The position numbers and the translations under genes were made by a program. 64,000 nt of DNA from Tamlana flava (GTDB lineage Bacteria > Bacteroidota > Bacteroidia > Flavobacteriales > Flavobacteriaceae), in NCBI RefSeq assembly GCF_041287255.1, contig NZ_JBGGTX010000004.1, forward strand, positions 310,001-374,000. The letters are read 5' to 3'. Each line of letters starts with the position of its first letter. Position 1 is the first letter of the stretch. Below, in pieces: positions 39,084-47,833 of this stretch. Under the pieces are notes generated by a model, which worked only from the letters and a program-made list of their open reading frames with translations, had not been told where the DNA came from and ran no database searches.

Positions 39084-41538
39084 ACTGTTTTTTTACACAT
39101 TGGCTTTAATTTTTGGAATTCAGGATGTCGAAGCACAATCCAATCAAGAATTAAAACTTTGGTACGACGAACCGGCAGAAATCTGGAACGAAGCCCTTCC
39201 TTTGGGCAACGGCCGTCTAGGGGCCATGGTTTTTGGCGACCCAAGTGTAGAACGTTTACAACTTAACGAAGAAACCATTTGGGCAGGCTCACCAAACAGC
39301 AATGCGCATGCAAAGGCTCTAAAAGCCCTACCGAAAGTGAGGCAACTAATTTTTGATGGAAAATACAAGGAAGCACAGGATTTGGCAACTTCAGATATTC
39401 GTTCACAAACCAATAATGGTATGCCATACCAAACCTTTGGAAGTTTGTATTTGTCATTTCCTGGTCATCAAGACTATTCCAATTATTATCGCGATTTAAA
39501 CATTGAAAATGCTACTGCCAAAGTTCAATATACGGTTGATGGGGTGGAATATACCCGTGAAATTCTTTCGGCATTTAAGGATGATGTCATTGTGTTGAAA
39601 TTGTCGGCCAGTCAACCAAAAAGCATTTCATTTAATGGGTTTATGGTGAGTCCGTTTGATAAAACAAAAACTGTTACGGAAAACAATCAAGTGGCGCTTT
39701 CTGGTGTAACCAGCACCGTTGAAGGGCAAAAGGGACAAGTGAAATTTCAAGGGCGATTAACGGCCAAAAATAAAGGCGGAAAACTTTCTATACAAAATGG
39801 TATAGTAAGTGTTGAAGGAGCAGACGAAGTCACATTATATATTTCAATTGCAACCAATTTCATAAGCTACAAGGACATTTCTGAAGATGAGGTTACTAAA
39901 AGCAAGGCATTTTTAGACAAAGCGATTGAAAAGGATTTTGAAACCATCAAAAAAACACACGCTGCCTATTATCAAAAGTTTTTCAATCGTGTGACTTTAT
40001 ATTTGGGCACTACTGATGCGGCCGAAGAAACTACTGATGAACGCATTCGTAAATATGCACAACAATTCGACCCGCAATTGGCCGCCTTATATTTCCAGTT
40101 TGGGCGTTACTTATTAATTTCCTGCTCACAACCTGGAGGGCAGCCTGCCAATTTGCAAGGTATTTGGAACGATATGTTATTTCCGCCATGGGAAAGCAAA
40201 TACACCATGAACATTAATGCTGAAATGAACTATTGGCCGGCAGAATTGACCAATCTTTCAGAAATGCATGAGCCTTTTATTCAGTTGGCCAAAGAAGTGG
40301 CAGAAACGGGCAAAGAAACAGCCAAAATCATGTATGATGCAAACGGTTGGGTGTTGCACCACAATACAGACATTTGGCGTATTACCGGCCCCATTGATAT
40401 GGCAGCATCAGGTATGTGGCCAACAGGTGGTGCCTGGGTGTGTCAAGATTTATGGGAACGCTATTTATATACAGGAGATAAGGAATTTCTAAGGGAAATC
40501 TTCCCGATTATGAAAGGCGCCGCGGCTTTCTTTTTGGATTTTATGGTGAAAGACCCCAATTCAGGTTATTTATTGGTTGTACCTTCAAATTCACCTGAAA
40601 ACACTCATGGAGGAGAGGATGGAAAATCAACAATTGCGGCAGGCACTACCATGGATAATCAATTGGTTTTCGATTTGTTTACCAATGTTATGAACGCAAC
40701 AGATATTCTAGGCGAGGATAAAAATTTCACCAAAAAATTAGGTGCTGCATTAGCAGAAATGGCACCCATGCATATTGGGCAATACGGACAATTACAGGAA
40801 TGGTTGATGGATTGGGACGACCCCGAAGACCACCATAGACATGTTTCTCATTTATACGGATTGTTTCCGAGCAATCAAATTTCACCGTTTAAAACGCCCA
40901 AATTATTTCAAGCGGCTAAAAAATCGTTGTTTTTTCGTGGTGATGAGTCCACGGGATGGTCTATGGGTTGGAAAGTGAATTTATGGGCGCGGTTATTGGA
41001 TGGCGACCATGCTTACAAACTGCTGCAAGACCAATTGCATTTGGTAACCGCAGATCAACGGAAAGGGGGCGGAACCTACCCAAATATGCTTGATGCCCAC
41101 CAACCATTTCAAATTGATGGTAATTTTGGCTGTACTGCAGGTATAGCCGAAATGTTGATGCAAAGTCACGAAGGGGCAATTCATCTTCTTCCTGCGTTAC
41201 CTTCAAAATGGAAAAATGGAGAAATAACGGGATTGAAATCCAGAGGGGGCTATGAAATTGATTTAGCATGGAAAAACAACCAAGTTTCCGTTGTGAAAAT
41301 TACATCAAAATTTGATGGCAATTGCCGTTTGCGTTCTCAAATACCCTTAAGAGATTCCAAAGGAAAAGCATTAAAAAGTGCCAAAGGAAATAACCCAAAT
41401 CGGTTGTTTATTGATGTGAAGGTAAAACAGCCTGTCATTTCGGAAAAAGCAGAAATAGAGCCTTTAAAACTTCTAAAATATTACGAATACGATGTACCCA
41501 TGAAAGCAGGAGAAACCTATGCGTTTTATAGAAAATAA
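39067..41538 (+). CDS. GH95 alpha-L-fucosidase or alpha-L-galactosidase
   Basis: An 823-residue secreted GH95 enzyme (signal peptide ending VEA near residue 25). The N-terminal beta-sandwich starts with the family block EALPLGNGRLGAMVFG (about 39-54). The barrel has INAEMNYWPAEL with Asn382 and Asn384, SPEN with Glu511, and QIDGNFG with Asp684, which I match to the Asn pair, acid and Asp of the inverting family members. GH95 includes 1,2-alpha-L-fucosidases and alpha-L-galactosidases; rhamnogalacturonan II side chains contain both sugars. The start overlaps the esterase gene by 17 bp. The fucose isomerase gene 26 kb upstream may process the product. Confidence 0.9.
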   Translation: MTKKSKLFFYTLALIFGIQDVEAQSNQELKLWYDEPAEIWNEALPLGNGRLGAMVFGDPSVERLQLNEETIWAGSPNSNAHAKALKALPKVRQLIFDGKYKEAQDLATSDIRSQTNNGMPYQTFGSLYLSFPGHQDYSNYYRDLNIENATAKVQYTVDGVEYTREILSAFKDDVIVLKLSASQPKSISFNGFMVSPFDKTKTVTENNQVALSGVTSTVEGQKGQVKFQGRLTAKNKGGKLSIQNGIVSVEGADEVTLYISIATNFISYKDISEDEVTKSKAFLDKAIEKDFETIKKTHAAYYQKFFNRVTLYLGTTDAAEETTDERIRKYAQQFDPQLAALYFQFGRYLLISCSQPGGQPANLQGIWNDMLFPPWESKYTMNINAEMNYWPAELTNLSEMHEPFIQLAKEVAETGKETAKIMYDANGWVLHHNTDIWRITGPIDMAASGMWPTGGAWVCQDLWERYLYTGDKEFLREIFPIMKGAAAFFLDFMVKDPNSGYLLVVPSNSPENTHGGEDGKSTIAAGTTMDNQLVFDLFTNVMNATDILGEDKNFTKKLGAALAEMAPMHIGQYGQLQEWLMDWDDPEDHHRHVSHLYGLFPSNQISPFKTPKLFQAAKKSLFFRGDESTGWSMGWKVNLWARLLDGDHAYKLLQDQLHLVTADQRKGGGTYPNMLDAHQPFQIDGNFGCTAGIAEMLMQSHEGAIHLLPALPSKWKNGEITGLKSRGGYEIDLAWKNNQVSVVKITSKFDGNCRLRSQIPLRDSKGKALKSAKGNNPNRLFIDVKVKQPVISEKAEIEPLKLLKYYEYDVPMKAGETYAFYRK

Positions 41539-41555
41539 CATTTGAAAAATTAGAA

Positions 41556-43115
41556 ATGACCTTGAAAACAATACATATAAAGCTTTTAGTGATCACTTTT
41601 CCAATAGTTCTTGTAGGTTGTAATCCTCAAGAGAATAAGGAAAGCTCCGGCTATGTTTTAAACGTTGAAGACTACAAGCCTTATGTAGATTATTTCAATA
41701 GAATGGAAGACGAAAACATTACTAAAGCCATACCTAATGATAGTGCATGGAGTTGGATGGAAAAAAATATTCCGTTGTTTGATTGTCCGCAGGATAATTT
41801 TGAGGAAATGTACTATTTCCGTTGGTGGAGCTTGCGCAAACACATCACTGGTACGCCACAAGGTTATGCCATTACTGAGTTTTTGGTGGAGCGCTCTTAT
41901 GCCGATAAATATAATTTAATAGCCTGCGCGCTTGGGCATCATATTTATGAATTCCGTTGGGCACACAACCCCGAATACATCAACCAAAATGTACATTTAT
42001 GGTATCGGGGAAATGATGGTAAACCGATGCAAAAACTGCACAAATTTAGTAGTTGGACACCCGATGCACTTTACAATATGTATTTGGTCAATAAAGATGA
42101 AGATTTTCTTTTAGATATATACCCTGATTTGGTTGACGATTATGCCAAATGGGAAGAAGAACGTCAGCGACCGGATGGTTTGTTTTGGCAGCATGATGTA
42201 AAAGATGGCATGGAAGAATCATTGAGTGGTGGGCGTCGTGTTCAAAATGTCCGCCCTACAATAAACAGTTATATGTATGCCAATGCCAAAGCTTTGGCTA
42301 CAATGGCAGAAATGAAAGGTGATGAAGAAAAAGTTTCTTCTTTTGAAACTAAAGCTAGTACGCTGAAAAACTTGGTAGAAACGAAATTATGGAATACTGA
42401 TGATATTTTTTTTGAAACGTTGACAGAGAAAGACACATCGGCAAATGTACGCGAAGCCATTGGGTTTATTCCTTGGTATTTTAACCTGCCTTCAAAAGAT
42501 AAAGGATTCGAACAAGCTTGGGAGCAATTTAAGGATGATGACGGTTTTGCAGCACCATTCGGGTTGACTACCGCCGAACGCCGCAGTCCACGTTTTAGAA
42601 GTCACGGTACTGGAACCTGCGAATGGGATGGTGCCGTCTGGCCCTTTGCCACGTCGCAAACACTAACAGCTTTGGCTAATTTGTTGAACAACTATGACCA
42701 AAATGTGGTTGATAAAACCGATTATTTCAAACAAATGAATTTGTATGTGGAGTCACAATACTACCGTGGCAGACCATACATTGGCGAGTATTTGGATGAA
42801 GCAACGGGCTATTGGCTAATGGGCGATAGAGAGCGCAGTCGTTATTACAACCATTCTACGTTCAACGATTTAATCATTTCGGGTTTGGTGGGTTTGCGCC
42901 CTAGGGCTGATGAAAAAATTGAAGTCAATCCGCTAATTCCAGAAGATAAATGGAATTGGTTTTGTTTGGATAAAGTGCTTTATCACGGAGACATCATAAC
43001 TATTCTTTGGGATAAAACAGGTAAAAAATACAAAAAAGGAAAAGGGTTAAAAGTTTTTAGAAATGGAGAAGAAGTAGCTTCATCCCAAAACTTAGAAAGA
43101 CTTATTTCTGAATAA
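41556..43115 (+). CDS. MGH1-like/GH63-like (alpha/alpha)6 glycosidase, lipoprotein
   Basis: A 519-residue lipoprotein (LVGC, Cys22) that is almost all helical repeat, with blocks typical of the MGH1-like/GH63/trehalase clan: NFEEMYYFRWWSLRKHI (about 80), RWAHNPEYINQ, RPTINSYMYANAKALATMAEMKG (about 230) and GTCEWDGAVWPFATSQTL (about 350). Likely catalytic acids lie in FRWAHN and CEWDGAVWP, but I cannot name them. The GH142 half of BT1020 (beta-L-arabinofuranosidase) has a comparable fold and is one candidate relation. Specificity is unknown. Confidence 0.6.
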   Translation: MTLKTIHIKLLVITFPIVLVGCNPQENKESSGYVLNVEDYKPYVDYFNRMEDENITKAIPNDSAWSWMEKNIPLFDCPQDNFEEMYYFRWWSLRKHITGTPQGYAITEFLVERSYADKYNLIACALGHHIYEFRWAHNPEYINQNVHLWYRGNDGKPMQKLHKFSSWTPDALYNMYLVNKDEDFLLDIYPDLVDDYAKWEEERQRPDGLFWQHDVKDGMEESLSGGRRVQNVRPTINSYMYANAKALATMAEMKGDEEKVSSFETKASTLKNLVETKLWNTDDIFFETLTEKDTSANVREAIGFIPWYFNLPSKDKGFEQAWEQFKDDDGFAAPFGLTTAERRSPRFRSHGTGTCEWDGAVWPFATSQTLTALANLLNNYDQNVVDKTDYFKQMNLYVESQYYRGRPYIGEYLDEATGYWLMGDRERSRYYNHSTFNDLIISGLVGLRPRADEKIEVNPLIPEDKWNWFCLDKVLYHGDIITILWDKTGKKYKKGKGLKVFRNGEEVASSQNLERLISE

Positions 43116-43125
43116 AATAAAAGCG

Positions 43126-45870
43126 ATGAAAAAAGCCATCTTATTAATATTCGTTTTTCTATCATTTTCAATAATCGCCCAAAATGGTATAGAATTGAGC
43201 CATTTGCAATGCGAAATGCTTACAAATCCATTGGGTATTGATGTGCTGCAACCACGGTTGAGTTGGCAAATTGTTACCGATGAGACTGAAGTTGAGCAAA
43301 CTGCTTATCACGTTTTGGTAGCTTCTTCCAAAGAAAAATTAGAGAATAATGAAGCTGATTTGTGGGATTCGGGTAAAGTAGAAATCGATGCGTCCATTAA
43401 CGTGCCATACAAAGGAAAAAAGCTCGATAGCAGAGATGTAGCTTTTTGGAAAGTAAAAGTTTGGACCAATAAAGGGGAAACCCAATGGAGCCAAACTGCA
43501 CTTTGGAGCATGGGGATTTTAAGTTATGCTGAATGGAAATCCACACGATGGATCGGTTATAATCAACTGTTTGAAGGCGATACCCTTGGTCAGTTTTCAA
43601 AACTATCGGCACGCTATGTACGAAAGCCTATAAACTTAGAAAAGGAAGTAAAAGAGGCTAAAGTCTATTTTATGGGCATGGGGCTATATGAACTTTACAT
43701 TAATGGAGAAAAAATAGGCAATCAAGTTTTGGCACCTGTTCCAACAGATTATACCAAAAACATAAAATACAATGTTTTTGACGTAACCAATCAACTAATA
43801 AAGGGTGAAAATGTTATAGGTACAATTTTAGGAAACGGTCGTTTTTTTGCAATGCGCCAAGAATATAAACCGTATAAAATAAAGAGTTTTGGTTTTCCAA
43901 AAATGGCTTTACAATTGGTGGTGACTTTTGAAGATGGCTCCAAAGAAACCATAAAATCCGATGAAACTTGGAAGTTTACACCATACGGCCCCATTCGTGA
44001 AAACAATGAATACGATGGCGAAATTTATGATGCCCGAATGGAATTGCCAAACTGGAACAAAACAGGGTTTGATGATAGCAATTGGCTGAATATGATGTGG
44101 GTACAAGAACCCGGAGGTTTCCCCGAAGGCCAAATGACACCAAACATGAAGGTGATGGATACCGTGATACCAAAATCTATAACCGAAACCAAAAACGGGA
44201 CTTATATTTTGGATATGGGGCAGAACATGGCAGGCTGGCTTCAAATAAAAGTAAAGGGAAATAGAGGTGATATCATCAAGATGAAATTTGCGGAATCGCT
44301 AAAAGATGACGGCTCATTGTACATTGCCAATCTTCGCGATGCCCAAGTAACCGACACCTATATTTTAAAAGGCGAGGGAGAAGAAATTTGGGAACCCACT
44401 TTTGTTTATCATGGTTTCCGTTTTGTCGAACTTTCGGGATATGCTTATAAACCTAAATTGGAAGATTTTGTTGGAAAGGTAGTTTATGACGATTTAAAAA
44501 CAGTTGGAACGTTTGAGTGTTCTAACCCAACTATGAACCAAATTTTTAAAAATGCCTTTTGGGGTATTCGAGGGAACTATAAAGGCATGCCCATCGATTG
44601 TCCGCAACGTAACGAGCGTCAACCTTGGTTAGGAGATAGAACAACCGGAGCGTATGGCGAAAGTTTCATCTTTGATAATCAAACACTATATGCCAAATGG
44701 TTGGACGATATCAAGTTTTCACAAACTTTAGATGGAGGAATACCCGATGTGGCTCCTGCATTTTGGCGTTATTATGGTGATGGTGTGACCTGGCAAGGGG
44801 CATATATTAAGGTGGCCGACATGCTCTACCAGCAATTTGGTGATGTAAATGTTATAAAGAATCATTATCCATACATGAAAAAGTGGATAGTGTATATGGA
44901 AAGCCAATATCTAAAAAATGACTTAATGACCCAAGATAAATATGGGGATTGGTGCGTTCCACCGGAGTCTCTGGAGATTATTCGCTCTAAAGACCCGATG
45001 CGATTGACTGATGGTCAAGTACTATCCAGTGCATTTTATTATCATTTGCTTCAACTCATGAAAAAATTTGCAAACATTATTGATGCCGATGTCTCTGATG
45101 TGGCACATTATGATGAATTGTCCGAACGCATAAAAACAGCATTCAACAATAAATATTTAAACACCAAAACGTTTAGCTATGCCAATAATACAGTAACGGC
45201 CAATGTATTGCCTTTGGCCTTTGGAATGGTGCCTAAGGATTTGGAAGAGAAAGTGTTTCAAAATATTGTTCATGAAATTGAAGCGGTTAAACAAGGACAC
45301 ATAAGTACCGGTGTTGTTGGTACACAATTTTTAATGCGCTCATTAACCAATTTTGGGCGAGGCGATTTAGCTTATAAATTGGCATCAAATACTACTTATC
45401 CTAGCTGGGGATATATGGTTGAAAATGGTGCCACTACCATTTGGGAATTATGGAATGGTAATACGGCTGACCCAGAAATGAACTCCCAAAACCACGTGAT
45501 GCTTTTAGGAGATTTAATGATTTGGTATTATGAAAATATTGCCGGAATTAAAAGTAGCGAAGTGCATCCTGGGTTTAAGCAAATCATCATGAAACCCGAT
45601 TTTAATGCTGGATTGTCTTTCGTAAATGCAACCTACGAATGCAGTTATGGCTGCATCAAAAGTCATTGGACCAAAAAGAAAAATAAGCTGGTTTGGAACA
45701 TTTCCATACCGCCGAATACTAGTGCTTTGGTTTTTTTACCAACAACGGATGTTTCAAAGATTAAAATCAACAAACGGAATTTAGAGAGAGTTTCAAAAAA
45801 CATAAAAACAGAAGGGGATAATTTGGTTTTTGAATTAAAATCAGGAACTTATAGCATAGCTGTAAAATAA
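43126..45870 (+). CDS. GH78 alpha-L-rhamnosidase, second copy
   Basis: A 914-residue secreted GH78 enzyme with a cleavable signal peptide (SIIAQ near residue 20), unlike the lipoprotein copy at 34858. It has the same order of N-terminal beta domains and helical barrel. Conserved blocks include LTNPLGIDVLQPRLSWQI (about 32), PIDCPQRNERQPWLGDRTTGAYGE (about 490-515) and GATTIWELWNG with the likely base Glu774. Sequence between the two copies differs widely, so they probably cut different rhamnose linkages. It follows the MGH1-like gene by 10 bp. Confidence 0.9.
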   Translation: MKKAILLIFVFLSFSIIAQNGIELSHLQCEMLTNPLGIDVLQPRLSWQIVTDETEVEQTAYHVLVASSKEKLENNEADLWDSGKVEIDASINVPYKGKKLDSRDVAFWKVKVWTNKGETQWSQTALWSMGILSYAEWKSTRWIGYNQLFEGDTLGQFSKLSARYVRKPINLEKEVKEAKVYFMGMGLYELYINGEKIGNQVLAPVPTDYTKNIKYNVFDVTNQLIKGENVIGTILGNGRFFAMRQEYKPYKIKSFGFPKMALQLVVTFEDGSKETIKSDETWKFTPYGPIRENNEYDGEIYDARMELPNWNKTGFDDSNWLNMMWVQEPGGFPEGQMTPNMKVMDTVIPKSITETKNGTYILDMGQNMAGWLQIKVKGNRGDIIKMKFAESLKDDGSLYIANLRDAQVTDTYILKGEGEEIWEPTFVYHGFRFVELSGYAYKPKLEDFVGKVVYDDLKTVGTFECSNPTMNQIFKNAFWGIRGNYKGMPIDCPQRNERQPWLGDRTTGAYGESFIFDNQTLYAKWLDDIKFSQTLDGGIPDVAPAFWRYYGDGVTWQGAYIKVADMLYQQFGDVNVIKNHYPYMKKWIVYMESQYLKNDLMTQDKYGDWCVPPESLEIIRSKDPMRLTDGQVLSSAFYYHLLQLMKKFANIIDADVSDVAHYDELSERIKTAFNNKYLNTKTFSYANNTVTANVLPLAFGMVPKDLEEKVFQNIVHEIEAVKQGHISTGVVGTQFLMRSLTNFGRGDLAYKLASNTTYPSWGYMVENGATTIWELWNGNTADPEMNSQNHVMLLGDLMIWYYENIAGIKSSEVHPGFKQIIMKPDFNAGLSFVNATYECSYGCIKSHWTKKKNKLVWNISIPPNTSALVFLPTTDVSKIKINKRNLERVSKNIKTEGDNLVFELKSGTYSIAVK

Positions 45871-45892
45871 TCGAGCAAAAAGACTAATCATA

Positions 45893-47833
45893 ATGAAAAT
45901 AAGAGGAATTCAAACCACATTACTATTATTTAGCCTCCTGCTTTTAGGAAGTTGCAAGCAACAAGTCAAAGAGGCAGAACAGGCCATAGCCTTGGCTAAT
46001 AAAACATGGCGCGAAGGTATTATTGTAGACGAATTTATTTATAATAAAGCACCATATCCGTCATGCCATGCGGCAACTATTGTGGAAACCACTAATGGCG
46101 AATTAGTTGCATCGTGGTTTGGTGGCACGCACGAGCGCCACCCTGATGTGGGCATATGGTTAAGCAAGCGCAAAAATGGAATATGGACAGAGCCAGTCGA
46201 GGTTGCCAACGGCGTACAAAATGACAAACTGCGCTACCCAACATGGAATCCAGTATTGTACCAAATTCCTAATGGTGATTTAATGTTGTTTTACAAGATT
46301 GGCCCACATCCATCAACATGGTGGGGTATGCTGATGCGTTCTTCTGATGGTGGAGAATCATGGTCAGAACCAGAAAAATTGCCTGATAGCTTTTTAGGGC
46401 CAATAAAAAACAAACCAGAATTATTGGATGATGGTACGCTTTTGTTGCCGTCAAGTATTGAAGGCAATGGTTGGAATTTACGAATGGAATCTACTCCAGA
46501 TTTTGGAAAAACTTGGCATATGGGTGATACTTTGCCTAAAGGGTTAAATGATATTAACGCCATTCAACCCAGTATTTTATTCCATGCAAACGGAAAATTA
46601 CAACAAATTGGCCGCACCCGAAACAGACACTTATTCTCAACTTGGTCTGAAGATAACGGAAAAACTTGGTCGCCTTTGGAGTTATTGAACATGCCCAATA
46701 ACAATTCAGGTACTGATGCGGTTAGCATGAAAAACGGTAAGCATGCCTTAATTTATAACCATGTTTGGCCCAACGAAGATATGCAAAAAAGCTACCGAAG
46801 TCCTTTAAATTTAGCCATTTCAAAAGATGGTATCAACTGGAATGCTGCTTTGGTTTTAGAAGATTCTAAAATAAGTCAATATTCCTACCCGTCAATCATT
46901 CAAGGCTCAGATGGTATGCTACATTGCGTGTACACATGGAGGCGACAAAAAATCAAATATGTAAAAATAGACCCTTCAAAGTTAGTTACCTTCCCTATAA
47001 AAGATGGCGTTTGGCCTGGACCAACAAAAGAGCGTTACCAAGTTGCCGTTTGTGATTGGATGATTTTGAAACGCCAGAAGTTAGGTTCGTTTGAGCGAGC
47101 CAAAGAAATAGGAGCCGACGGCATCGAAATGGATATGGGAGGTTTAGGCGACCGCGAAACATTTGATAGTAAATTTGTTAACGGCGATACCGCAAGTGTA
47201 AGGGTGTTTAAGGAAAAATCCATTGAAACAGGGGTAGGTATAAGTTCTGTTGCTATGTCTGGATTCTATGCGCAATCCTTTGCCGAACGCCCTACTGTAA
47301 AGCGCATGGTAGAAGATTGTATTGAAGTCATGAAAACCTTTAATGTTGAAGTAGCTTATTTGCCACTAGGGACAAAAGGTGACTTGGTTGAAAACCCAGA
47401 GCTTAGGCCAGCGATTGTGGAGCGTTTACGCTGGGCGGGTGAGCAGGTCGATAAAATTAACGGTATTATAGCCGTTGAAACCTCGCTTTCAGCTTCCGAT
47501 GAGAAAGAACTTCTTGAAGAAATTGGAAACAAAAACATCAAAATAGCTTTCAATTTTGCTAATCCGATTAAAAACGGTCGTGATATTTCAAAAGAACTAA
47601 AAACACTTGGTCGCGATAATATTGGGGAAATCCATGCCTCAAATACCGACGGGTTTTGGATTGAGAACGACCCAGCAATAGACTTACCAAAAATAAAAGA
47701 GACCTTAGATAATATGCATTGGAAAGGTTGGCTGATTGTAGAACGTTCGCGCGATACCACCGATGTACATAATGTGGTTAAAAATTATAGTGCTAACGTA
47801 AAGTATTTAAAAGAGGTATTTAAAGGTGAGTAA
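45893..47833 (+). CDS. Sialidase-like propeller fused to xylose-isomerase-like TIM barrel, lipoprotein
   Basis: A 646-residue lipoprotein (LGSC near residue 20). Residues about 45-375 form a sialidase-like propeller with four Asp boxes near 149 (SSDGGESW), 201 (TPDFGKTW), 251 (SEDNGKTW) and 309 (SKDGINW), plus SWFGGTHERHPDVGIW near 78. Residues about 383-646 are a sugar-phosphate-isomerase/epimerase (AP endonuclease 2-like) TIM barrel beginning VAVCDWMILKRQ. Likely metal ligands of that fold are Glu529, His581 and Glu617, while the usual Asp position appears as Asn554. The frame is continuous across the junction. The gene is joined to the next by a TAATG overlap. Confidence 0.75.
   Translation: MKIRGIQTTLLLFSLLLLGSCKQQVKEAEQAIALANKTWREGIIVDEFIYNKAPYPSCHAATIVETTNGELVASWFGGTHERHPDVGIWLSKRKNGIWTEPVEVANGVQNDKLRYPTWNPVLYQIPNGDLMLFYKIGPHPSTWWGMLMRSSDGGESWSEPEKLPDSFLGPIKNKPELLDDGTLLLPSSIEGNGWNLRMESTPDFGKTWHMGDTLPKGLNDINAIQPSILFHANGKLQQIGRTRNRHLFSTWSEDNGKTWSPLELLNMPNNNSGTDAVSMKNGKHALIYNHVWPNEDMQKSYRSPLNLAISKDGINWNAALVLEDSKISQYSYPSIIQGSDGMLHCVYTWRRQKIKYVKIDPSKLVTFPIKDGVWPGPTKERYQVAVCDWMILKRQKLGSFERAKEIGADGIEMDMGGLGDRETFDSKFVNGDTASVRVFKEKSIETGVGISSVAMSGFYAQSFAERPTVKRMVEDCIEVMKTFNVEVAYLPLGTKGDLVENPELRPAIVERLRWAGEQVDKINGIIAVETSLSASDEKELLEEIGNKNIKIAFNFANPIKNGRDISKELKTLGRDNIGEIHASNTDGFWIENDPAIDLPKIKETLDNMHWKGWLIVERSRDTTDVHNVVKNYSANVKYLKEVFKGE

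Noticed and set aside
33006..47833. A sialic acid (host glycan) utilisation system based on the two sialidase-like genes and the NanA-like gene
   Set aside because: All recognisable partner enzymes target pectin sugars. No N-acetylmannosamine kinase or epimerase or N-acetylglucosamine-6-phosphate deacetylase is seen.
45893..47833. OiaC (3-oxo-isoapionate decarboxylase) as the identity of the TIM-barrel half
   Set aside because: The fold could be compatible, but the protein is an exported lipoprotein and the evidence is too thin to name it.
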